NCBI RefSeq assembly: GCF_003315595.1
Contig: NZ_QNQU01000001.1
Location: 248,001 to 312,000 of the forward strand
Source of the DNA: Pedobacter miscanthi
GTDB taxonomy: Bacteria > Bacteroidota > Bacteroidia > Sphingobacteriales > Sphingobacteriaceae
DNA: 64,000 nucleotides
Direction of reading: 5' to 3'
Part shown: piece after piece, positions 43,179-52,775 of the stretch
Position numbering within the stretch: position 1 is the stretch's first letter
Layout: each line of letters starts with the position of its first letter
Notes under the pieces: generated by a model
Database searches by the model: none
What the model saw: the letters and a program-made list of their open reading frames with translations, nothing else
Told to the model about the DNA's origin: nothing
Program-made: the position numbers and the translations under genes

Positions 43179-43934
43179 TCACCATCCCCCCTCTCCAAAA
43201 TCATCAAAATCCTTTACCTCTGAAAGTTTCGCCAGCCCCTCTAGCGAAATATCTGTCCATTTTTCTTCAAAAACCTCATCGCCACCACTTGCCTGCTCAT
43301 TTGTATTGTTTTTCTCGAGGCGGCGTTTGGTTAGGAAATTAATGCTGACTTCACGGTCTACCCTCGGTCCGGTGTTATTGCTGGCATCGTAACCGATCAG
43401 TTCAAAATCATTCTTTCCGTATCTAAACGTATACTTCCAGTAACCGTAACGCCCATGAGCATAGTGAATATACAATTTACCTTTTTCGATTGATACCATC
43501 AGTTCGGGGGCATAATAAACCCCGCCATCTTCATTTTCAGATGAGAAGCAGCTCAGGTTCTTCACCACTGGCTCATAATGATCTTTTTTGTTTAGCAGCA
43601 CAATTAGTCCCCTGCGGTTACGATCCAATATACCACGGTCAGGATCCTTAACTATACGGTTTTTCAGTGTATTTTTAACCATTAATACACAGTCGGCCAG
43701 ACCATCGCCGTTCAGGTCGCCATTTATCTGTTCAGCAAGAACATAACCCTTTGGAACAAAATTACCGGGTTCTAATTTGTTCGTTGAATTGATTGATGCC
43801 ACATGATTTATATTATTGCTACTGGTATGCTGAGCAGGCTTATCGACAGCACTTTGATTTTTCTTCGCCTGTTTGCAGGAAAGCATCAGTGCAAGGCTAC
43901 TTAATAATATGGCCTTAGCCAGATCGTTTTTCAT
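43179..43934 (-). CDS. Hypothetical lipoprotein with a calcium-loop motif
   Basis: A 251-residue lipoprotein: signal MKNDLAKAILLSSLALMLSC ends in a lipobox (LSC, C20). QINGDLNGDGLADCVLMVKN contains an EF-hand/dockerin-like DxNxDxxxD loop, as in FG-GAP/VCBS-type proteins. Then GLIVLLNKKDHYEPVVKNLS and LYIHYAHGRYGYWKYTFRY. Similar proteins are scattered in Bacteroidota without known role; the family is often annotated as a VCBS-like hypothetical. Flanked by repeats. Confidence 0.75.
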   Translation of the reverse strand: MKNDLAKAILLSSLALMLSCKQAKKNQSAVDKPAQHTSSNNINHVASINSTNKLEPGNFVPKGYVLAEQINGDLNGDGLADCVLMVKNTLKNRIVKDPDRGILDRNRRGLIVLLNKKDHYEPVVKNLSCFSSENEDGGVYYAPELMVSIEKGKLYIHYAHGRYGYWKYTFRYGKNDFELIGYDASNNTGPRVDREVSINFLTKRRLEKNNTNEQASGGDEVFEEKWTDISLEGLAKLSEVKDFDDFGEGGW

Positions 43935-44907
43935 GTTTGCTCGGTATCGATGATTACTGCCTGTAAAACTATTTAAAATCGTTTAGGTAAACAAGGCCTT
44001 CTCTCATCTACACCTGAACACGACCAGAGAAATGACGGCATGAGGGCAATAATGCAAAAAGTCCTCTGCACCCTGCTATCCGGCATAGGATATGAGGGAA
44101 GGAGAAAGCGTTAAAGCTTTAGCACATCCATTCAACCCAGCACAGCCCTGAGACAGCACGCCCTCCCCCATCTTTCATCGGGGGCTTGTGCTGGCGAACC
44201 AAAAAGCTTTGACGAATTTATCCGACATCAGATCCAAGCCTTGATCTTTTGTTTCTTTTGGATCAAGCCAAAAGAAAGAGCCCCTTCGGTGGCGGCGAAC
44301 TGAGGCAAGCCAGAGCGTAGGGAAAAAATATACGATAGCGAGTAACTGACATTAGTGCTTAATTACACACAGATCCTTCGTGCCTCAGGATGACAGCATG
44401 CAGGGAAAGGTCGGATAAAGTATTTCCCTTTGTAATTTGGCTTCATAGATTTCTCCGCTACGGTCGAAATGACGAAATGAGCGAAAAATTATCGCGGTAG
44501 AAATTACGCGAAAAGTCCTCTGCACCCTGCTATCCGGCATAGGATATGAGGAAAGGAGATCCTTCGACTACGCTCAGGACGTTAAAGCTTTAGCACATCC
44601 ATTCAATCCAGCACAGCCCTGAGACAGCACGCCCTCCCCGATCTTTCAGCGGGGGCTTGTGCTGGCGAACCAAAAAGCTTTGACGAATTTATCCGACATC
44701 AGATCCAAGCCTTGATCTTTTGTTTCTTTTGGATCAAGCCAAAAGAAAGAGCCCCTTCGGTGGCGGCGAACCGAGGCAAGCCAGAGCGGATGGAAAAAAA
44801 TATACGGTAGCGAGTAACTGACATTAGTGCTTAATACACAGGGAGCCTTCGTGCCTCAGGATGACAGCATGCAGGGAAAAGCAATGACGAAGTGATTGAA
44901 TGAGGCA
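43935..44907. other. Repeat-filled intergenic region
   Basis: No gene is visible. Most of it is a direct duplication of a 345-365-base segment (see the repeat at 44057-44879). Fragments tcctgaggcacgaagg and tccgcgcta-like words are of the kind found throughout these spacers. Confidence 0.7.
44057..44879. repeat. Direct repeat of about 350 bp, two copies
   Basis: Copy 1 (about 44057-44408) and copy 2 (about 44511-44879) both run from AAAAGTCCTCTGCACCCTGC to ATGACAGCATGCAGGGAAA, differing by small indels. Each contains CCAAAAGAAAGAGCCCCTTC and GGCGGCGAAC(C)GAGGCAAGCC, also found at about 53.87 kb and, inverted, at 60.4 kb. Non-coding; a family of dispersed repeats. Confidence 0.8.
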
Positions 44908-44941
44908 TAAAAAAACACCAGAAACATCGCGTCCCTGGTGC
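44908..44941 (-). terminator. Intrinsic terminator of the RND efflux operon
   Basis: Minus strand: CACCAG (44940-44935) pairs with CTGGTG (44921-44916), followed by seven T. A second perfect hairpin (AAACCTATAA 44955-44964 with TTATAGGTTT 44980-44989) lies between it and the outer-membrane factor stop. Together they end the operon. Confidence 0.82.
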
Positions 44942-44997
44942 TAAATTTATACACAAACCTATAAAGCCCTTTGCAAGCCTTATAGGTTTAATGCAAA

Positions 44998-46404
44998 TTA
45001 ATTCCAGCCACCGCCTAACGAGCGGTACAAGCCTACCACAGCATTTAGCTGCTCTGTTTTAATAGAAGCCAGTTCCAGCTCACTCTGCAATAAATTGCCT
45101 TGCGCTGTAATTACTTCTAAATAGTTGGCTAAACCGCTTTTAAACAACAAACTTGCATTTTTAGATGCCTGTTGTAACGTTTGCGCCCGCTTTTCAGCTA
45201 TGCTGTATTGTGCTTTTAACTTTTCTACTTTTGTTAACTCATCCGATACTTCGCCTACAGCGTTTAATACCGACTGACGGAATTGGATAACTGTTTTCTC
45301 ACGGTCTATCTTAGCCAGTTCTAAATTGCTTTTTAACTGTCCGCGTTGAAAAATTGGTTGCGTAATACCACCCGATACCAGACCGAATAACGATGCAGGT
45401 ACATTAAACCAGTTGCTTGCTTTAAAAGAGTTTACCCCTCCGCTTGCGGTAATTACCAATGATGGATATAAACTTGCTTTCGCCACACCAACCTTTGCAT
45501 TCGCTACCGTTAAAGCTAACTCTGCACTTTTAATATCAGGCCTGCGGCTTAACATGGCCGAAGGAAAACCTACACTTAGGTTCTGTGGAAGAGCCATTTT
45601 ATCTAAACGACTCTCACGGGTGATCGATTTTGGTAAAGTACCGATCAATACGCTCAAAGCATTTTCTTGTAAAGTTACATTCTGCTCTAATCGTGGGATC
45701 AGCTGTGCCGCAACCAGTTGTTGTGCCTGTGCCTGTTGTATCGCCAACGAAGTAACCTGACCGGCATCAAACTGTAAATTAATGATCCTTAACGTGCTGT
45801 CGCTCAGTTTCAGGTTCTTTTGGGCAATTTCCAGTTGTGCATCAAGCATCAACAGGTTATAATAACCCTGAGCAACATTACTCACCAAACGGGTTTGTAC
45901 CGCTTTGCGTGCTTCCTCAGTTTGTAAAAAACTGGCTAAAGCGCCGGCTTTCTGATTGCGGATTTTGCCCCAGATATCAGCTTCCCAAACCAAACCTAAA
46001 TTAGCGCTGTAATCTTCGATGTGGGTTGAGCCTGTAAACTGGTTAAGGCTTAAACCATTTAAACTGTTATCGCTCGGGCGGCTTGAGCTTGCTGCAACCT
46101 GCAATTTAAGCTCAGGCAAATAACCCAGTTTCGATTGTTTAAACAATACTTCGGCTGCATCGATATTTTTCAATGCAATCTGCATATCGTAATTTTTAAC
46201 CAGAGCTGTATCAATTAAATTCTGAACAGTGAGGTCGCTGATAAAACTTTTCAAGGGCATGGTGCCAACGCTCGAAGAGTCTTGTGGTGCTGAGTTTCTG
46301 AACAGGCCTGGCACAACGTTGGGCAGGGCTGTATCTTTCGAAACCGAACATCCGCTCCAGATAAGAGCAAGGAGCAGGATGCTAACTATATTAAACCGTT
46401 TCAT
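44998..46404 (-). CDS. RND efflux outer-membrane lipoprotein (TolC/NodT family)
   Basis: Outer-membrane channel of a tripartite pump, 468 residues. The start is the ATG ending at 46404, giving MKRFNIVSILLLALIWSGC with lipobox Cys; upstream in-frame ATGs (to 46452) lie in the RND gene and give a poor signal. NodT hallmarks include EADIWGKIRNQKAGALASFL, GYYNLLMLDAQLEIAQKNL and RRPDIKSAELALTVANAKVG with ITQPIFQRGQLKSNLELA. It overlaps the RND gene by 14 bases. Confidence 0.94.
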   Translation of the reverse strand: MKRFNIVSILLLALIWSGCSVSKDTALPNVVPGLFRNSAPQDSSSVGTMPLKSFISDLTVQNLIDTALVKNYDMQIALKNIDAAEVLFKQSKLGYLPELKLQVAASSSRPSDNSLNGLSLNQFTGSTHIEDYSANLGLVWEADIWGKIRNQKAGALASFLQTEEARKAVQTRLVSNVAQGYYNLLMLDAQLEIAQKNLKLSDSTLRIINLQFDAGQVTSLAIQQAQAQQLVAAQLIPRLEQNVTLQENALSVLIGTLPKSITRESRLDKMALPQNLSVGFPSAMLSRRPDIKSAELALTVANAKVGVAKASLYPSLVITASGGVNSFKASNWFNVPASLFGLVSGGITQPIFQRGQLKSNLELAKIDREKTVIQFRQSVLNAVGEVSDELTKVEKLKAQYSIAEKRAQTLQQASKNASLLFKSGLANYLEVITAQGNLLQSELELASIKTEQLNAVVGLYRSLGGGWN

Positions 46405-49400
46405 AAACTGCATGATTATTAACAGGTTCTTCATGGTGGTGAACAACCTCATTTGATGATTTTTTTGATATTTTTTCCTGTAAAGCCTGGAAGATTACAA
46501 AAAGTACCGGAATGATAAATAAACCTAAAATTACGCCCGATACCATACCTCCTGCGGCACCAATACTGATAGAGTGGTTACCCTGAGCCGACGGACCTGT
46601 TGCAATACTCATCGGGAATAAACCGAACACAAAGGCAAGCGATGTCATGATAATCGGCCTGATCCTTAATCTCGCTGCTTCAATGGCTGAATCAACCAGG
46701 CTCAGTCCTGCCCTTCGTCGCTGCACCGCAAACTCTACAATCAGGATGGCGTTTTTGGCCAGCAAACCGATAAGCATAATCAGTGCTACCTGTACATAAA
46801 TGTTATTTTCAATACCGGTTAAACCCAATACCACAAACACACCGAATATACCTGTAGGGATTGATAAGATTACCGCCAATGGTAGGATGTAACTTTCGTA
46901 CTGTGCTGATAACAAGAAGTAAACGAATACCAGACAAAGCAGGAATATCACGGTAGACTGTCCGCCTGAAGAAATTTCCTCACGTGTTTGTCCAGAGAAT
47001 TCGTAAGCATATCCGGTTGGCAATTCTTCTTTTGCTGTTTCTTCAATCGCTTTAATCGCATCACCCGAGCTGAAACCAGGTTTAGGGATCGCATTTACCT
47101 CGATAGAGTTAAACAGGTTATAACGCGAAGCTGTTTCCGAACCATAAACACGGGTTAATTTAACCAGGGTACTGATTGGCACACTTTCTCCGGCTTTGTT
47201 TTTAACAAATACACGGTCAATACTTGCAGGGTCAGTTCTGTCGGCAACATCGGCCTGAACCACCACACGGTAGTATTTACCAAAGCGGTTAAAATCTGAT
47301 GCCTGCGCAGTACCAAAATAAGTTTGCATGGTTTGTAAGATATCTTTCTTGCTTACGCCCAGCTGATCGGCCTTTTCATCGTTAACATCAAGCTGTAACT
47401 GAGGATAATCTGCTTTGTACGACGTAAACGCATAAGCAATAGCCGGTTTCGCCATTAACTTTCCGATAAAGTTATTTGCTACACCACTAAATTTATCCAG
47501 CCTGCCGTTGGTTTTATCCTGTAGCATAACGTTCATCGCCTCTACGTTACTAAAGCCCGGTACGGTTGGAAAACTGAATACAAAGAAGGTACCGGCAGAT
47601 ATAGCCGCCATTTTGGCCCTTACAATGTTCTGTATCTCATCGATATTTTTTACCGCTCCCCTTTCGTCGTTAGGTTTTAACAATAAGAAAATCTGTCCGG
47701 CCGACGGGCTGTTTGATGCTGTTAAGAAGTTATAACCTGCTAATGACATTACAAACCTTGCTGATGGCATAGCCCTCAACTCCGCTTCAGCCTGTTTTAA
47801 TATCTTATTGGTATTAGCCAATGATGTTCCTGATGGAGAAGCAACCGCGATGGCCACAAAACCCTGATCTTCTGTAGGAATAAAACCGGTTTTTGTTCTG
47901 CTTACCAGAAGAACGGTAGCCGCAACAATTAATGCGAGGCCGGCCATACTGATCCATTTATTACGGATAAGCACTTTTAAGCCACCTATGTAACGGTTAG
48001 TCATATAATTGAAACCACCGTTAAAACCTGCATAAAACTTATCTACAAAACCTTTTTTAGGCGCTTTGTGTCCGTGTGCACCTGCAGCATGTTTGTTCGT
48101 TAAAAATAAAGCAGCCAGTGCAGGACTTAAAGTTAAAGCGTTAACAGCAGAAATAATGATGGCGATGGCCATGGTTAAGGCAAACTGTTTGTAAAATATA
48201 CCTGTTGAACCTGTCATAAAGCCAACCGGTAAAAATACTGCCGCCATTACCAGCGTAATCGATATAATGGCCCCGGTAATTTCATTCATCGCCTGGGTAG
48301 TTGCCGCTTTAGGACTAAGCGTTGGGTCTTCTTCCATTTTGGCATGCACCGCTTCTACCACCACAATCGCATCATCTACCACAATACCAATGGCCAGTAC
48401 GAGGGCGAACAGTGTTAAAAGGTTAACCGAGAAGCCGAACAGCTGCATGAAAAAGAAGGTACCAATAATCGCAACCGGAACTGCAATAGCCGGGATTAAG
48501 GTAGACCTGAAATCCTGAAGGAAAATAAATACTACGATAAATACCAGTAAAAAAGCCTCTACCAAAGTATGCTCTACCTGGTTGATCGATTCATCAAGAT
48601 CGGTTTTGGTACGGTAAAACTGATTGTATTTAATACCTGCCGGGAAATCTTTTGATAGTTTTGCCAACAGTTTATCAATAGCAATCTGAATTTCGTTGGC
48701 GTTAGAGCCTGATAACTGGATTACACCAATTGTAATTCCATCGTGTCCGTTTAAACGGTTTACACTACCATAACTGTAAGCACCCAATTCAACACGGGCC
48801 ACATCTTTTAAACGTAATATAGAACCATCCGAGTTAGAGCGGATAGCAATGTTCTGATATTCTTCTGGTTTGGTAAGTTTACCTTTATATTTAATAATAT
48901 ATTCAAATGCCTCATTACTACGTTCACCAAGCCTTCCCGGCGCTGCCTCCAGGTTTTTATCCTGAATGGCCGTAATTACTTCATTAGGTGTAATTTTGTA
49001 AGTAGCCAGTTGACTTGGGTTTAACCAGATACGCATCGAATAATCTTTGATACCGCCAAATACACTGGCCGAACCTACACCCGGGATACGTTTAAGTTCC
49101 GGAATAATATTGATTTGTGCATAGTTGTTTACAAAAACGGCATCATATTTTTTGGTATCTTCAGAGTAAACACCAATTGCACCAATAAAGCTATTCTGCT
49201 GTTTAGTTGTAGTGATACCGTATTGTACAACCTCTGCCGGTAACTGGCTTGTGGCCTGCGAAACCCGGTTCTGTACGTTAACAGCTGCCTGATCGGGGTT
49301 GGTTCCTTGCTGAAAATAAACGGTGATGGCTAAGGTACCATCGTTACTGGCGCTGGAGGTCATGTAGGTCATGTTCTCCACACCATTAATGGCTTCCTCC

Positions 49401-49594
49401 AGTGATGGGGTTACCGAACGTAAAATAGTTTCGGCATTGGCCCCTGGGTATACAGCGGTTACCAATACCGACGGAGGTGCGATATTAGGAAAACGCTCTA
49501 AGGGCAGTTTTGATAAGCCAAGTATACCAACTATCACCAATAGAATGGAAATAACAGTTGAAAGTACCGGCCTGTTTATAAATTTCTGAAACAT
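46391..49594 (-). CDS. RND efflux pump (AcrB/HAE1 type)
   Basis: Proton-driven inner-membrane multidrug transporter, 1067 residues. N-terminus MFQKFINRPVLSTVISILLV; TM4 relay LAIGIVVDDAIVVVEAVHAK with the paired Asp; GTFFVFSFPTVPGFSN in the porter domain; C-terminal half AILIVEFAVQRRRAGLSLVD and RPIIMTSLAFVFGLFPMSIA. Full length with no break. Middle gene of the operon, 24 bases after the adaptor. Confidence 0.97.
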   Translation of the reverse strand: MFQKFINRPVLSTVISILLVIVGILGLSKLPLERFPNIAPPSVLVTAVYPGANAETILRSVTPSLEEAINGVENMTYMTSSASNDGTLAITVYFQQGTNPDQAAVNVQNRVSQATSQLPAEVVQYGITTTKQQNSFIGAIGVYSEDTKKYDAVFVNNYAQINIIPELKRIPGVGSASVFGGIKDYSMRIWLNPSQLATYKITPNEVITAIQDKNLEAAPGRLGERSNEAFEYIIKYKGKLTKPEEYQNIAIRSNSDGSILRLKDVARVELGAYSYGSVNRLNGHDGITIGVIQLSGSNANEIQIAIDKLLAKLSKDFPAGIKYNQFYRTKTDLDESINQVEHTLVEAFLLVFIVVFIFLQDFRSTLIPAIAVPVAIIGTFFFMQLFGFSVNLLTLFALVLAIGIVVDDAIVVVEAVHAKMEEDPTLSPKAATTQAMNEITGAIISITLVMAAVFLPVGFMTGSTGIFYKQFALTMAIAIIISAVNALTLSPALAALFLTNKHAAGAHGHKAPKKGFVDKFYAGFNGGFNYMTNRYIGGLKVLIRNKWISMAGLALIVAATVLLVSRTKTGFIPTEDQGFVAIAVASPSGTSLANTNKILKQAEAELRAMPSARFVMSLAGYNFLTASNSPSAGQIFLLLKPNDERGAVKNIDEIQNIVRAKMAAISAGTFFVFSFPTVPGFSNVEAMNVMLQDKTNGRLDKFSGVANNFIGKLMAKPAIAYAFTSYKADYPQLQLDVNDEKADQLGVSKKDILQTMQTYFGTAQASDFNRFGKYYRVVVQADVADRTDPASIDRVFVKNKAGESVPISTLVKLTRVYGSETASRYNLFNSIEVNAIPKPGFSSGDAIKAIEETAKEELPTGYAYEFSGQTREEISSGGQSTVIFLLCLVFVYFLLSAQYESYILPLAVILSIPTGIFGVFVVLGLTGIENNIYVQVALIMLIGLLAKNAILIVEFAVQRRRAGLSLVDSAIEAARLRIRPIIMTSLAFVFGLFPMSIATGPSAQGNHSISIGAAGGMVSGVILGLFIIPVLFVIFQALQEKISKKSSNEVVHHHEEPVNNHAVYETV

Positions 49595-49618
49595 GACTTT
49601 TTAGAGTTTATTGTTGTC

Positions 49619-50821
49619 TTAATTTTTTGTTTTTGCAACAGCCACTTTATCTGCTGCTTTTTGAGGTTGTATTACCATACCCTCCTGTAGTTTATCAACG
49701 CCACTTAATACAATCTGATCACCGGCTTTTACGCCATCTTTAACCAGGTAGTTTTCGCCGGCTTTACCAACAATGCTGATGGCTTGTTTTTTCACTTTAC
49801 TGCTGTCGCCTACGGTAAATACAAATACTTTATCCTGCATTTCTACCGTTGCCGACTGAGGTACCAGAATGGCATCGTTGTGCTGTAATCCTAAGTGGAT
49901 TTTACCGGTATTACCTGAGCGGAGCACACCATTTGCGTTAGGGAAACTAGCCCTCAAAGTAATGGCACCCGTGTTTTTATCAAACTGACCATCGATCATG
50001 TCGATTTTACCTTTAACCGGATAAACAGTGTTATCAGACAATAGCAATTCTACAGCTGGTAAATGTTTAATCCTGTCGGCAGGTGTTTTGCCCGGGTAGT
50101 TTGCATTAAAGTTGTTGAAGTCGTTTTCTGCAAGCGAGAAATAAACGTGCACTTCATGGATATCAGATAATTGTGTTAACGCAATCTGATCGGTTGGCGA
50201 AACCAGACTTCCCTGTTTTTTAGGGATACGGCCGATGTAACCATTTACGGTAGCCTTAACATTGGTATAACCTAAGTTAATTTGTGCCGAAGCTACACCT
50301 GCTTTAGCCTGCTCTGCATTTGCCTGTGCAATTTTAAGTGCAGTTTTTGCAGTTTTTAACTGGATATCAGAAACCACTTTGTTCTGTACCAGCGGCGATA
50401 ACTTATCCACCTCAAGCTGTGCATTTAATACAGCTGCTTCTGCGGCGTGCAAACTCGCTTTTGCATTGTTTAAAGCTTCGCGGAAAGGGTTTTCATTAAT
50501 TTTGAACAGGGTTTGTCCGGCAGTTACATAAGCGCCTTCGTTAACCAGCACACTTTGTAAATAGCCGCTCACCTGCGGACGTACATCGATATCAACTGCA
50601 CCCTGTATAGAGGCCGGATAATCAACAAATGTAGTTTCGTTACCCGCAGTAATCGCACTTACCGGTAAAGCAGGCGGAGGTGGTGCTGCAGCCCCTTGTT
50701 GTGGAGACGACTTACAGCTGATCAAAATTATGGATAGAAGAGAAATTGTTAACAATGATTTAACACCATTAAAGCGCTTAACAGTGTTAAGCAACGGATG
50801 CAAGGGTTGTAGAGATTTCAT
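49619..50821 (-). CDS. RND efflux periplasmic adaptor lipoprotein
   Basis: Membrane-fusion protein of the AcrA family, 400 residues. A longish leader ends LLSIILISC (lipobox) before KSSPQQGAAAPPPP. Hallmarks: DVRPQVSGYLQSVLVNEGAY and VTAGQTLFKINENPFREAL (biotinyl-lipoyl half-motif), a coiled-coil hairpin, then VKATVNGYIGRIPKKQGSLV. First gene of the pump operon; its leader contains a TetR operator-like palindrome at 50776-50792, inside codons 10-16. The annotated ATG may be correct; a downstream start is possible. Confidence 0.95.
   Translation of the reverse strand: MKSLQPLHPLLNTVKRFNGVKSLLTISLLSIILISCKSSPQQGAAAPPPPALPVSAITAGNETTFVDYPASIQGAVDIDVRPQVSGYLQSVLVNEGAYVTAGQTLFKINENPFREALNNAKASLHAAEAAVLNAQLEVDKLSPLVQNKVVSDIQLKTAKTALKIAQANAEQAKAGVASAQINLGYTNVKATVNGYIGRIPKKQGSLVSPTDQIALTQLSDIHEVHVYFSLAENDFNNFNANYPGKTPADRIKHLPAVELLLSDNTVYPVKGKIDMIDGQFDKNTGAITLRASFPNANGVLRSGNTGKIHLGLQHNDAILVPQSATVEMQDKVFVFTVGDSSKVKKQAISIVGKAGENYLVKDGVKAGDQIVLSGVDKLQEGMVIQPQKAADKVAVAKTKN
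50776..50792. promoter_or_regulatory. TetR operator candidate inside the adaptor gene
   Basis: GCTTAACAGTGTTAAGC is a perfect 17-base palindrome sharing its core TTAACAGTGTTAA with the intergenic operator at 50856-50874. It is within the adaptor coding region, about 65 bases downstream of the first site, fitting a second binding site of the adjacent TetR-family repressor. Confidence 0.65.
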
Positions 50822-50855
50822 ATATTTAAATTTAATTGGAATTAACGTGTATAAT

Positions 50856-50874
50856 AATTTAACAGTGTTAAATT
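50856..50874. promoter_or_regulatory. TetR operator candidate before the efflux operon
   Basis: AATTTAACAGTGTTAAATT is a perfect 19-base palindrome in the 68-base gap between the repressor stop and the adaptor start, so it would overlap the pump promoter. Core TTAACAGTGTTAA recurs at 50778-50790. Confidence 0.72.
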
Positions 50875-50889
50875 ACCTTGTAAAAAAAA

Positions 50890-51495
50890 TTAACTATTTA
50901 TAGATAAAGTAATGCCTTTGATGGCGTCCTTTAAAATTTGCTGGTTCAGTTCGTCGGTTGTTCTTCCGTTAGGGCGAACAAGGTTGATAGAAATTAAGCC
51001 GTGGATGATCGACCAGTAAGTGTAATACTTCATACAGATATCATCGTCGGAAACCGGTTTCTTTTCGAATAACGATTCAATTACGTCGCCTAACATACTT
51101 CCTACGTTTTCGGCTTCGGGCATTGAATTTTTAACGGTACAACAAACCATATCTACACCATACATCAGCTGATAAAATTCTTTGTGGGCAAAGGCGAAGT
51201 TCCAGTAGGCAATCCACATGGCTTCCATTTTATCTTCTGCTTTTTCGTGCTTATCCCTTGCTTCGCGGATATCTTTGGCCAACATTAAATAACCCCTTCT
51301 GGTAAGTTCCAGTAAGATGCCATCTTTGTTGGAAAAGTATTCGTAAATTATAGGTGCTGTATATTCAATCTGGTCGGCAATTTTACGCATACTCAATGCC
51401 TGCCAGCCCTCAGTTTGAACAATGTTCAGGGCTGCATCCAGAATTTTTGTTCTGGTTTCATCTTTTAAACGTAGAATTCTTTCTTTACTTCCCAT
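50890..51495 (-). CDS. TetR-family repressor of the efflux operon
   Basis: A 201-residue repressor starting at the ATG ending at 51495 (an upstream extension to 51573 would cover the operator). The N-terminal helix-turn-helix reads TRTKILDAALNIVQTEGWQA then LSMRKIADQIEYTAPIIYEY with FSNKDGILLELTRRG. The C-terminal ligand domain includes EAMWIAYWNFAFAHKEFYQL and an additional YYTYWSIIHGLISINL. Gene lies upstream of the pump operon on the same strand; palindromes flank both. Confidence 0.92.
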   Translation of the reverse strand: MGSKERILRLKDETRTKILDAALNIVQTEGWQALSMRKIADQIEYTAPIIYEYFSNKDGILLELTRRGYLMLAKDIREARDKHEKAEDKMEAMWIAYWNFAFAHKEFYQLMYGVDMVCCTVKNSMPEAENVGSMLGDVIESLFEKKPVSDDDICMKYYTYWSIIHGLISINLVRPNGRTTDELNQQILKDAIKGITLSINS

Positions 51496-51521
51496 GACCT
51501 GGAATATAAGGTGTAAATAAT

Positions 51522-51535
51522 CTAACACCGTTAAG
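51522..51535. promoter_or_regulatory. Imperfect TetR operator upstream of the repressor gene
   Basis: CTAACACCGTTAAG shows the same half-sites (TAACA and GTTAA) as the two perfect palindromes at 50776 and 50856, with two central changes. Located 27 bases upstream of the repressor ATG, consistent with autorepression of lower affinity. Confidence 0.5.
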
Positions 51536-51677
51536 CAAATGTAGAACCAATTGCACAATTCACAATCATTCATTTGTCATAAACATTTTATTGCTTAGTT
51601 TTATCACTTATAATCATCGTTTACAGCGCTCAAATGAAGATTTTTAAATGAGTGAAATTTTTAAGAAAATATAAATC

Positions 51678-52157
51678 ATGATTTTTCGCCCTGCAAAAAT
51701 AACTGACATCGCTGCCATACAAATTGTCAGGCATACCGTAAAAGAGAACATTTTGTCAGATCCGGCATTGGTTACTGACAAAGATTGCGAAGAGTTTATT
51801 ACCGAACGTGGCAAAGGATGGCTTTGTGAAGTAAATGGTGAAGTGGTCGGTTTTTCGATCGTAGATTTAAAAGAACATAATATATGGGCTTTATTCGTTA
51901 GGCCAGCGTTCGAAGGGAAAGGCATTGGCAAGGAGTTACACCGCTTAATGATGGATTGGTATTTTGAACAGACTAAAGAACCTGTTTGGTTGGGTACAGC
52001 GCCAAATACCCGTGCCGAAGAATTTTACAGCAGGCAAGGCTGGAGAAAAACAGGCACGGTAAATAAAGGCGAAGTGAAATTTGAAATGAGTTATAGGGAT
52101 TGGGTAAAGCATATCCGCACTATTGACTACAGAGACACGAAGACACCAAGTGGCTAA
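51678..52157 (+). CDS. GNAT acetyltransferase with repeat-derived C-terminus
   Basis: GNAT-fold N-acetyltransferase, 159 residues. MIFRPAKITDIAAIQIVRHT is the N-terminal strand-helix, and LFVRPAFEGKGIGKELHRLM carries the acetyl-CoA loop (G-K-G-I-G-K). GTAPNTRAEEFYSRQGWRKT is the motif B region. The last 19 residues (from about WVKHIRTIDYRDTKTPSG) are encoded by repeat DNA; copies of the gene's tail downstream end instead RDWMKQPK then stop, probably the ancestral C-terminus. Substrate unknown. Confidence 0.87.
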   Translation: MIFRPAKITDIAAIQIVRHTVKENILSDPALVTDKDCEEFITERGKGWLCEVNGEVVGFSIVDLKEHNIWALFVRPAFEGKGIGKELHRLMMDWYFEQTKEPVWLGTAPNTRAEEFYSRQGWRKTGTVNKGEVKFEMSYRDWVKHIRTIDYRDTKTPSG

Positions 52158-52768
52158 TTTCTTTGTGCCTCCGTGCCTTAGTGGTAAATTGAAAAACAGG
52201 CACAGTAAATAAAGGCGAAGTGAAATTTGAAATGAGTTACAGGGATTGGATGAAACAGCCTAAGTAATGACCACAAAGGCACGAAGACACCAAGTAGCTA
52301 ATTTCTTTGTGCCTCCGTGCCTAGTGGTAAATTGAAAAACAGGCACGGTAAATAAAGGCGAAGTGAAATTTGAAATGAGTTATAGGGATTGGATGAAGCA
52401 TATCCGCACTATTGACTACAAAGACACGAAGACACCAAGTGGCTAATTTCTTTGTGCCTCCGTGCCTTAGTGGTAAATTGAAAAACAGGCACAGTAAATA
52501 AAGGCGAAGTGAAATTTGAAATGAGTTACAGGGATTGGATGAAACAGCCTAAGTAATGACCACAAAGGCACGAAGACACCAAGTAGCTAATTTCTTTGTG
52601 CCTCCGTGCCTAGTGGTAAATTGAAAAACAGGCACGGTAAATAAAGGCGAAGTGAAATTTGAAATGAGTTATAGGGATTGGATAAAGCATATCCGCACTA
52701 TTGACTACAGAGACACGAAGACACCAAGTGGCTAATTTCTTTGTGCCTCCGTGCCTTAGTGGTAAATT
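52045..52768. repeat. Tandem amplification of the GNAT gene 3' end, A-B-A-B-A
   Basis: Five units begin at 52045, 52191, 52334, 52480 and 52623 with GAAAAACAGGCAC(G/A)GT. Odd units are 146 bases (type A, ...CATATCCGCACTATTGACTA), even units 143 (type B, ...GATGAAACAGCCTAAGTAA), so the higher-order period is 289. Each carries the last about 21 codons of GNAT plus a dispersed repeat (cacgaagacaccaagt). Only the first unit belongs to an intact gene. Confidence 0.9.
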
Positions 52769-52775
52769 AATCTAT

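Noticed and set aside
52045..52768. Regularly spaced repeats that might be a CRISPR array
   Set aside because: Units are contiguous, about 145 bases long, contain no unique spacers and derive from the GNAT gene end.
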